Notes under the pieces: generated by a model
Database searches by the model: none
What the model saw: only the letters and a program-made list of their open reading frames with translations
Told to the model about the DNA's origin: nothing
Translations under genes and position numbers: made by a program
Assembly (NCBI RefSeq): GCF_900100365.1
Contig: NZ_FNKU01000001.1
Location: 2,542,001 to 2,606,000 of the forward strand
Direction: 5' to 3'
From: Pseudomonas cannabina
Lineage (GTDB): Bacteria; Pseudomonadota; Gammaproteobacteria; Pseudomonadales; Pseudomonadaceae
DNA length: 64,000 nt
Part shown: positions 8,132-31,900 of the stretch, piece by piece
Layout of the letters: every line of letters starts with the position of its first letter
Numbering within the stretch: position 1 is the stretch's first letter

Positions 8132-10516
8132 ATGCCAACACCCTCCAACCGTCTGCGCACAGGACGCGTGAAAACGTGTGTCTTGCGTCTGGGCGGGCTG
8201 GTGCTGGCATTGGCTTTTCAGGGCGAGGCGCTGGCTGAAGAGTTCGAGTTCGACATTCCCGCACAGGCCCTGAACAGCGCCCTCAAGGAACTGGGGCGGC
8301 AAGGCGATCTGCAAATTCTTTACAACCCCGACGATGTGAGCGGCAAGCTCGGCAGTGCGGTGCACGGCAAGTTGACGCCTGAACAGGCGGTCACGGATCT
8401 GCTGGAAAAAGCCGGTGTGGCGCACAGTTTCGAGGCCAACACCCTGATTCTCGGTGCCGCCGCTTCTGCGCAGCCCATGAGCCTGGGGCCGGTGGCGATC
8501 AAAGGCGACCATTTCGGCATCACCAGCGAGGGCAGCGGTTCGTATGCGGCCACCGGAATCAGCATCAACAAGACCGCACAATCGTTGCGCGATACCGCGC
8601 AGTCGATCACCGTCGTGACCCGCCAGTTAATGAACGACAAGAACCTCACCGGTCTCGACGAGGTGATGGCGCAAACGCCAGGCATTACCTTTTCACAACG
8701 CAATTTCGGCTCTCATGTGTTCAGCTCACGCGGCTTTGCGCTGGAGGACGAGAGCTACACCATCGATGGCGTGGCCGGCTGGATGACCCCGGACATGGAA
8801 ATCTACGACCGCGTCGAAGTGCTGCGCGGCGCTGCCGGGCTGCTGATCGGTGCGGGCAACCCCGGTGGCGCAGTGAATCTGGTGCGCAAGCGGCCGACCG
8901 CAATACCGCAGCTGTCGATCACAACCCGCGCCGGGAGTTGGGACCAGTACCGTGTCGACCTGGACGGCAGCAGTAAACTCAACGAGTCGGGCAGCGTGCG
9001 CGGGCGCTTTGTAACCTCTTACGAAGACCGTGGCTCTTTCATCGACGGGCTGCAAAAAACCGCGCCGCTGCTGTACGGCATTCTGCAAACCGACCTGAGC
9101 GAAGACACCACACTGACCCTGGGCTTGCGCCATCAGAGTGCGGACATTCATGGCTTTTCGATTTTCGGCCTGCCCCGCTACAGCAACGGCAGGGCTGTCG
9201 ATCTGTCGCGTTCGACCTCGCTGGCCCAGGACTGGAATCGCCACCAGACGCGGACCGACGAAGTGTTCAGCGAGCTGGAAACGCATTTTGACGAGAACTG
9301 GAGCGGCACACTGTCGGCGACCCACTCCGAGGGCGCGTTCGACCAGAAAGTCGCCTATGCACAAGGCGCCATCGACCCTGCAACGCAGAGCGGTTCGCGA
9401 CTGGTCAAAACCCTGTTTCGCTCGGACACACTGCAAAGCGACGGTTTTGACAGCCATCTGGACGGTCGTTTCGACGCCTTCGGCCTGACCCACCAGTTAA
9501 CGGTCGGTGGCAATTGGTCCGAGCAAAATCGTGATTCGCGCTATGCCACCGTCAACGCCAATCAGCCGCTGGACATCTTCAACCCGGACCACAACGCGAT
9601 TGCCGAACCTGCGCGCCCGGCCTGGCGCAGTACCGACTACAGCGACAAGCGTTATGGCGTTTACAGCAACCTGCGCCTGAGCCTGACCGAGTCGTTGAGC
9701 CTGGTCATGGGCGGGCGAGTCAGCTGGTATGACTATCAGAGCCAGTCCGCAGGCGTGACCGCTCGCGCCCAGGAGGACAATCAGGTTACGCCGTTCGTGG
9801 GGGTGATCTACGACCTGGACCGCGACTGGTCGTGGTACGCCAGCTACACCGATATCTTTCTGCCACAGAGCGGTTATCGAACCGCATCCGGCGCGCTACT
9901 CGACCCGGCCATCGGTGCCAGCCATGAAACCGGTATCAAGGGCGAACTGTTCGACAAGCGCCTGAACGTGTCTTTTGCGCTGTTCTATGTGAAACAGAAA
10001 GACGTGGCAGTCGAGGACGAAGCCCATGCGGGGCAGTGCCTGAGCAACGACGCTTACGGCACGTGCTACCTCAATGGTGACATCCGGCGCAGCAAGGGTT
10101 TCGACATGGCAATCAGCGGTGAACCACTGCCTGGGTTACAGACCCTGGCCGGTTACACCTTCAACCTTACGCGTGGCAGCGACGGGCAATCGATTTCAGC
10201 AGAAACACCCCGGCACATGGTGCGCCTGTCCAGCAGCTACATCCTGCCCGGCAGCTGGCGTAGCCTGACTGTCGGTGGCGGTGTCTCGGCGCAAAGCGGC
10301 TACTCGGCACACGCGTCGACTCAGCCTATCGACAACCCCGGCCGCGCCATCTGGGACGCGCGGGCCTCGTGGAAAATCGACGAACACTGGTCGGTGGCGC
10401 TCAACGGCAACAACCTGCTGGATCGCAAATACTACAAGGCCACCGGCGACATCGACCGCGGCAACTACTACGGCGACCCGCGCAACTACGTCCTGACGTT
10501 GCGCGGGGATTTTTAG
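8132..10516 (+). CDS. fpvA: FpvA, ferripyoverdine TonB-dependent receptor with signalling domain
   Basis: 794 aa. Signal peptide to about residue 33 (VLRLGGLVLALAFQGEALA). A secretin/TonB short N-terminal (STN) signalling domain follows at about residues 36-107 (FDIPAQALNSALKELGRQ, then KLTPEQAVTDLLEKAGV). Then come the plug (TAQSITVVTRQLMNDKNLTG) and a barrel ending in YVLTLRGDF. The STN domain is the one that contacts an anti-sigma factor such as FpvR, so this copy is the likely signal transducer. No fpvR or fpvI is present in the window. Upstream, CAAAT (8086-8090), 17 bases, CGA (8108-8110) only loosely resembles a PvdS box, so transcription may come partly from the upstream receptor promoter. 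The start-codon context is weak. Confidence 0.93.
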   Translation: MPTPSNRLRTGRVKTCVLRLGGLVLALAFQGEALAEEFEFDIPAQALNSALKELGRQGDLQILYNPDDVSGKLGSAVHGKLTPEQAVTDLLEKAGVAHSFEANTLILGAAASAQPMSLGPVAIKGDHFGITSEGSGSYAATGISINKTAQSLRDTAQSITVVTRQLMNDKNLTGLDEVMAQTPGITFSQRNFGSHVFSSRGFALEDESYTIDGVAGWMTPDMEIYDRVEVLRGAAGLLIGAGNPGGAVNLVRKRPTAIPQLSITTRAGSWDQYRVDLDGSSKLNESGSVRGRFVTSYEDRGSFIDGLQKTAPLLYGILQTDLSEDTTLTLGLRHQSADIHGFSIFGLPRYSNGRAVDLSRSTSLAQDWNRHQTRTDEVFSELETHFDENWSGTLSATHSEGAFDQKVAYAQGAIDPATQSGSRLVKTLFRSDTLQSDGFDSHLDGRFDAFGLTHQLTVGGNWSEQNRDSRYATVNANQPLDIFNPDHNAIAEPARPAWRSTDYSDKRYGVYSNLRLSLTESLSLVMGGRVSWYDYQSQSAGVTARAQEDNQVTPFVGVIYDLDRDWSWYASYTDIFLPQSGYRTASGALLDPAIGASHETGIKGELFDKRLNVSFALFYVKQKDVAVEDEAHAGQCLSNDAYGTCYLNGDIRRSKGFDMAISGEPLPGLQTLAGYTFNLTRGSDGQSISAETPRHMVRLSSSYILPGSWRSLTVGGGVSAQSGYSAHASTQPIDNPGRAIWDARASWKIDEHWSVALNGNNLLDRKYYKATGDIDRGNYYGDPRNYVLTLRGDF

Positions 10517-10568
10517 CAGACTGGCGATCAAGACCGGACGCAGAGCGTCCAGAACAGCATGTCTCCTA

Positions 10569-10673
10569 GTGGGAGCGGACCGGGCGACGCTTCGCTTATC
10601 CGCGAAGGCGGCAGTTCAGACGATATATTTTCGGAGAATGCCTAAGCCCTTTCGCGGACAAGTCCGCTCCCAC
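10569..10673. repeat. REP doublet between fpvA and the NRPS IV 3' end
   Basis: GTGGGAGCGGACCGGGCGAC at 10569 pairs with the inverted copy ending CGCTCCCAC at 10673, in the convergent gap between fpvA and the last NRPS gene. No separate U-tract terminator is evident in this gap, so the doublet may limit converging transcripts. Confidence 0.88.
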
Positions 10674-10770
10674 GGGGGCCGGTATGCCCCTCTATTTACT
10701 GCCGTTTCCCGGCAGACCCAACAAAAGCGAAGTGTCGCCCGATCCGCTTCTACAGGTGGGAGTGCCGTTC

Positions 10771-10783
10771 GTGACGCTCTGCG

Positions 10784-10787
<4 letters not shown>
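10771..10787. repeat. GTGACGC dyad repeat that contains the NRPS IV stop codon
   Basis: GTGACGCTCTGCGTCAC is a perfect 7-bp dyad around a 3-bp centre. The same dyad occurs at 37552-37568, and variants lie in the repeats at 37482-37838 and 45551-45692. The stop of the NRPS gene on the minus strand (10784-10786) lies within it. Confidence 0.75.
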
Positions 10788-19408
<8,621 letters not shown>

Positions 19409-19409
19409 G

Positions 19410-19552
19410 TCAGATACCCGCCATTTCATTCATCATTTTTTCGATATCGGACAAGCCGTCCTCGGTCAGCGACAGGCCACTGCTGGCGAAGGCCTGAATA
19501 AATTCGTTCAATTGCGGTTTCTCGAAAATCAGGCGCAGCGGGATGTCGATCC
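19410..19552 (-). pseudogene. Orphaned C-terminal fragment of NRPS III (end of its last carrier domain)
   Basis: Read on the minus strand from 19552, this non-translated stretch encodes GIDIPLRLIFEKPQLNEF and continues to ...EKMMNEMAGI, ending in TGA at 19412-19410. That is the second half of a carrier domain plus the usual acidic NRPS tail; compare VSLPLRVLFEKPLLGELAAE at the end of NRPS I. It is cut off from its gene by the inserted element. Its stop lies one base before the ATG of NRPS IV (TGACATG), the arrangement expected for coupled NRPS genes. Confidence 0.88.
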
Positions 19553-19644
19553 CTAGGGAGACGCTGATTTATTCTAAAACCCAGCTGTTGCCCCCAGATA
19601 AATCAAGGCCTCCAGAGCGTTGCAGGGACGAAAAATCGAATAAA

Positions 19645-19659
<15 letters not shown>
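19553..19659. mobile_element. MITE-like insertion in the 3' end of NRPS III
   Basis: A short element without coding capacity. The ends are inverted repeats: GGAGACGCTGATTTATTC from 19557 and, reverse-complemented from the right end, GGAGGCGCTGATTTATTC. It is flanked by CTAG at 19553-19556 and 19656-19659; the shared flank extends to TCCCTAGG, so the exact duplication length is ambiguous. A further degraded copy of the end sequence lies inside (19597-19613). A CTAG target and 18-bp ends would suit a non-autonomous IS5-family relative, but the family is inferred. Removing 103 bp restores the NRPS III reading frame exactly. Confidence 0.85.
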
Positions 19660-25968
<6,309 letters not shown>

Positions 25969-25982
25969 TGGGGTCTCTCCTG

Positions 25983-28900
25983 CTAAGCGATCAAATTATC
26001 AATTTCCTCCGCTGATAAACGTTTGAGTGCCTCCAGTGATTTAGTCAATTCGTCCAGTGCATGGTCACTTTCGCCATTTTTTTCTTGCAGCGTGGCGCAG
26101 AAGTCCGCCAGCACCGGCTGCTCGAACAGGTCCTTGAGGCCGACCTCGCGCTGCAACTGCTCGCGGACCCGCACCAGCATCTGCACCGCCAGCAGCGAAT
26201 GCCCACCCAGCTCAAAGAAGTTGCCGCTGCGCCCGACTTGCCCGACCTTGAGCACGTCACTCCAGACCGCCGCCAATTGTTCTTCCAGCTCGCCTTGCGG
26301 CGCGACATAGGCCGCCTGCAACTGACCGGCATCCGGCGCTGGCAGCGCCTTGCGGTCCAGTTTGCCGTTGGCCGTCAGCGGCAGCTTGTCGAGGACGATG
26401 AAATGGGTCGGCACCATATAATCCGGCAGATGCGCCCGGAGTTCGGCTTTCAGGGTTTCACGTAGCGCTTGCTGATCCTGATCAGGCTGGGCCGGCAGCA
26501 GATACGCCGCCAGTTGACCTTCGATAGCCAGCACGACCACTTCGCGCACAGCTGGATGCGCTTGCAGCCGTGCCTCGATTTCGCCCAGTTCGATACGGAA
26601 GCCACGGATCTTCACTTGATGATCGATACGACCCGCGTATTCGATCACTCCCGCAGCTTTATAGCGGGCCAGATCCCCGGTGCGGTACAGACGACCGCCG
26701 TCGTTGGAGAACGGGTCCGGCACAAAACGCTCGGCAGTCAACGCCGCACGGTTGTGATAACCGCGCGCCAGACCGGCATGGCCGATGTGCAACTCGCCGC
26801 TGCAACCCTGAGCGACCGGGTTGAAATCCGCGTCCAGCACGTACCACGACAAATCCGGGATCGCCTCGCCAATCGGGCTGGCCGGGTTTTGCGTGTCGGC
26901 CTCGGTTATCGGGCGGTAAGTGACATGCACGGTGGTTTCGGTAATGCCGTACATGTTGATCAGTTGCGCTGCCTGATCGCCGAAACGGTCGAACCACGGC
27001 TTCAGGCTGGCCACGTCCAGCGCTTCGCCACCAAAGATGACTTTTTCCAGCGACATCGGCGCAGGCGAATCACACGCCACACGCATCAACTGCTTGAACG
27101 CCGACGGCGTCTGGTTGAGCATTGTGACGCGCTGTTCAACCAGCAGCGCATGGAAATCTTCCGGCGAACGGGTCACTTCGCGCGGCACGATCACCAGTCG
27201 GCCGCCGTGCAGCAGCGCGCCGAAAATCTCCCACACCGAGAAGTCGAAGGCGAACGAATGGAACAGCGTCCAGACGTCTTTTTCGTCGAACTTGAACCAG
27301 TTATCCGTGGCGGCAAACAGGCGCATCAGGTTGTGATGAGCCAGCAAGGTGCCTTTGGGTTTGCCGGTCGAACCCGAGGTGTAGATGACGTAGGCCAGAT
27401 TGTCTGGCGCAGTCTGGTTGATCGGGTTTTCGGTGCTGTAGCCGTCCAGCGAATCCGCCAGATCCAGCGTCTGCACGTGTGCAGGAATCGGCAACTGACC
27501 GAGCAAATGCGCCTGAGTCAGCAACAGTTCGATACCGCTGTCCTGCATCAGAAAGCTCAGGCGATCCTGCGGATAATCCGGGTCCAGCGGCACGTAAGCG
27601 CCCCCTGCTTTCAGGATCGCCAGCATCCCCACGATCATCTCCAGACTACGCTCGGCGGCGAGCCCCACGCGAACATCCGGACCGACGCACTGCTCGCACA
27701 GTTTGTGGGCCAGCTGGTTGGCGCGGCTGTTGAGCTGTTGATAGCTCAATTGCTCGGTACCGAAACTCAGGGCAATGGCCTGCGGGGTGCGTTCTGCCTG
27801 GGTTTCGATGCGTTGATGAGCGCACTGCTCGCTCGGGTAACACTGCACGCTTTGCGTCCAGCCAACTGGCAGGGCCAGTTCGCCGAGACGTGCCGTCGCG
27901 CAGGCACTGAGGCTTTGCAGCAGGTGATCGAAATGCGCTGCCAGTTGCAGAATGCCTTCGGCGCTGAAGTGTTGCCGGTCGTAACTGAAGCGTACAGACA
28001 GCACGTCGTTGGCCTCGACCACCAGGGTCAGCGGGTAATGTGCCTGTTCCTGATTGCGCAGGTCGCTGAAGGTCAGGCCCTCCGGCGCACGCTGCAAGGC
28101 GTCGGACACCGGGTAGTTTTCGAACACCAGAATGTTGTCGAACAGCGCCTCGCCACTGTTGCGCGCCCAGCGCTGGAGGTCATACAGCGGTGTGTGTTCA
28201 TGCTCGCGCAGGGCGATGTTTTTCGCCTGCACCTGCTGCACCCAGTCGCCGACGGTCTGTTCCGAACGCGGGCTGGCGATCACCGGCAGGGTGTTGATGA
28301 ACAAGCCCAGTTGCTCCTCGACGCCCGGCAATTCAGCCGGACGCCCGGCCACCGTGGCGCCAAAGGTCACGCTGGACTGGCCGGTGTAGCGTTGCAGCAG
28401 CAACAGCCAGGCCGATTGCACCAGCGTATTGAGGGTCACGTGCTGTTCGCGGGCAAACTCGCTCAAGCGGCGGGTGCCGTCGGCATCGATCAACTGGATG
28501 TAATCGCCATAGCCCTGCTGATCGGTTGATGTGTTGAAGGCTTGCAGCAAGCGGGTCGGCTCAACCAGTTCAGCCAGTTCTGCGGTCCAGAAGCGCTCGC
28601 TGAGGTCGGCGTCCTGATCCTGCAGCCACTGGATGTAATCGCGGTAACGTCCCGCCTGTTTCGTCGGCGCCTGACCGCTGTAGCGTTGCAGCACTTCACC
28701 CAGCAGCCGCGAACTGCTCCAGCCGTCCATCAGAATATGGTGGCTGGTGTAGATCAATTGCCAGCGGTCATCGTCAGTGCGCACTACCGCAAGGCGCAAC
28801 AGCGGCCCCCGCGCCAGATCGAAACCCTGCCGACGGTCGGCCTGCGCCCAGTCATCCAGCCAGCTTTGCGGCTTGCCCCGCGCCTCCAGTTCGACAAATG

Positions 28901-31900
28901 GCAGCATGACCTGACGCTGCACCACCTGCAGCGACTGCTCGCTCTGGCTGACAAAACAGCTGCGCAGCACCTCATGGTTGTCGATCGCTGATTGCCAGGC
29001 TTGCTGGAAACGCGGCACATCCAGCCCGCTGATATCCACCCGCATCTGGTTGATGTAGTTGCCCGCGCCCGCGTCGAACAGCGAGTGAAACAGCATGCCC
29101 TGCTGCATCGGCGACAGCGGGTAAATGTCTTCGATCTCACCGGCCGCAATCGGCAGCGCGTCGAGTTGCGCCTGAGTGAGATGCGCCAGCGGGAAGTCCG
29201 ATGGCGTGACGCCCTGATGCCCGGCGATGCAGTGTTCGATCAACGTGGTCAGCGCCTGCTCGTAGCGACGCGCCAGGGTGTCGATGGTCGAGGCCTGGTA
29301 CACCTCGCGACTGAAGGTCCAGTCCAGTTGCAACTGGCCGTCGAACACCTGACCGTTGAGGCTCAGCCAGTTGCCCAGCGGGCCGTCCTCGCACAGCGCA
29401 ACGCCAACGCTGTCAGCGCTTGGCACCAACAGTGCGCCTTGCTGTTCGTTGAAACTGCCGTCGAACTGGCCCAGGTAATTGAAGATGACCCGCGCCTGAG
29501 GCAGCGCGGCCAATTGCTGCGCAAACGTCGAGTCAGCCATATGGCGCAATACGCCGTAACCAATGCCTTTGTTCGGCACCGCACGCAACTGTTCCTTGAT
29601 CCCGCACAGGCTCACACCCGGCGCAATGTGCGGGGTAAGGCGGACCGGGAACAGGCTGCTGAACCAGCCTACCGTGCGGCTGAGATCAGTGTCTTCAAAC
29701 AGGTCTTCGCGGCCATGCCCTTCCAGCTGGACCAGCACCGACGGCTGCTGGCTCCACTCGCACAGCACTTGCGCCAGCGCGGTCAGCAACAGATCGTTGA
29801 CCTGCGTGCGGTAAGCGGCAGGCGCGACTTTCAGCAGTTTGTGGGTCAGGTCCTTGCTCAGCCACGACGAGGCATGGGCCGCGTCGCGATTGCGCATCGA
29901 GCCGTCAGGTTTGTCGCGTGGCAGTGGCTGATCGGCGCCCTGTAACGCGTGCAGCCAGTAATCACGCTCGGCTGTCAGCTTTTCGCCGGTCGCATACTGT
30001 TGCAATTGCTCGGCCCAGCGCTTGAGCGATGTGGTTTTTGGCGCCAGCGTCAGTGGCTGGCCGGCTGCCAGAGCGGCGTAAGCCTGTTGCAGGTCTTCCA
30101 GCAGCACCCGCCACGACACACCGTCCACCGCCAAATGATGAATCACCAACAGCAGGCGTTGCTCGCCCTGCGGCAGGTTGACCAGTACCGCACGCAATAG
30201 CGGACCGTTTTTCAGGTCAAGACTGCGTTGTGCTTCGTTAGCCAGTTCGGTCAAGCGTTCGGGGCTGTCCAGTTCGTGAACCCAGAGCACTTCGCGGGTG
30301 TTCAGCGCGCCAAAGGTAGCTTGCCACTGGCTGTTCTGCTGCGTGAAACCGAGGCGCAGCGCGTCGTGCTGATCGATCAGCGCCGTCAGTGCGGCTTGAA
30401 GATGGGCTGCATCCAGCAGTTGCAGAGGCTTGAGCATCAGCGCCTGATTCCAGTGCTGACGCTGGGGGATGTCGAGTTCGAAGAAGCGGGCCTGAATCGG
30501 CAACAGCGGTAGCGGACCGCTGACCTGTTCTGCCGCCGCAGCGGGCTTTTTCTCGATCAGTCTGGCCACCGAAGCCAGTTGGCCGATGGTCTGTTTTTCG
30601 AACAACTGCTTGGGGCTGAGCTTGATGCCCTGGCGCTTGGCGCGGGCGATGATTTGCAGGCTGAGGATCGAATCGCCGCCTAGCTCGAAGAAGTTGTCGG
30701 TGCTGCCGACCTGTTCCAGCTTGAGCACGTCGGCCCAGACGGCAGCGAGCTTTTCCTCGATCTCGCCGACCGGTGCGGTGTAGCGCTGTTTGATCACGCC
30801 CGGCTTGGGCAAGGCGCGTTTGTCGAGCTTGCCGTTGGCGGTCAGCGGCAGTTTGTCCAGCAGCAGGATCTGCGCGGGCACCATGTAGTCGGGCAAGCGC
30901 GCCGTCAGTTGCTCGCGCAGGCTGTCGACAGTCAGGCTGGCACCGGCTGCCGCCACACAATAGGCCACCAGTTGCAGGCGGGACTCGTCTTCATCGACAG
31001 GCAACGCAAGCACGCTGACCTGCGCGACAGAAGGCAGAGCCAGCAGCACCCGCGCCACTTCAGCGGGCTCGACACGATAGCCGCGCACCTTTACCTGATC
31101 GTCGGCGCGACCGATGAATTCCAGCAAGCCCTGATGATTGCGCCGCATGCGATCGCCGCTGCGGTAAACGCGGCTGCCATCCTCAGCAAACGGGTCCGGC
31201 ACGAAGCGCTCGGCGGTCAGCGCTTGCTGTCCGAGGTAGCCCAGCGCGACGCTGTCGCCGCCGATGTACAGCTCGCCTGCGACCTGAGTGGCGACAGGGT
31301 TGAGCACGTCATCCAGCACATAAGCGCTGGCCCCCGGCAACGGCGCGCCGACCGGCACCTTAGTGGATAGATATAAACCTTGTGGGAGCGAGCCGGGCGA
31401 CGCTTCGCTTGCTCGCGAAAGCGGTAGTAGAGCCTCAGCCTTTTGCAAACCTGTGCTGGCCTCTTCGCGAACAAGTTCGCTCCCACAGGAAAGGGTGTCG
31501 ACTTCAGAGCTGCAATCAGAGCATAGAGTTAAGCCAGGCACCTCATGGGTCAGCACGCCAACCGTCGTTTCGCTGGGGCCATAGTGGTTGATCACCCGGC
31601 ATACCGGCTTGAGCTGACGGACCTGCTCGACCAGCGCTGGCGGACAGGCTTCGCCGCCGACGATCAGTGCATGCTGCGGCAGCACGTCGGCGGGTTGAGC
31701 GGCTTGCAGCAGCGCAGCCAGATGACCCGGCACGATTTTCAGCACGCCGACCTGATGCTCGGCCATGTAGGCCGCAAAGGCATCCGGGTCGAAACCCAGC
31801 GATTCGGTCAGCACATGCAGCGTTCGCCCCGAACACAGCGCGCCGAACAACACGGTATGGCCGAGGTCGGCGGCGATGGTCGAGACCAGCGCCATGCTCG

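Noticed and set aside
31359..31545. The extra segment of NRPS II as a tailoring domain inserted in the adenylation domain (as seen for methyltransferases).
   Set aside because: Only about 51 residues, no fold, and mostly explained base by base by a REP doublet.
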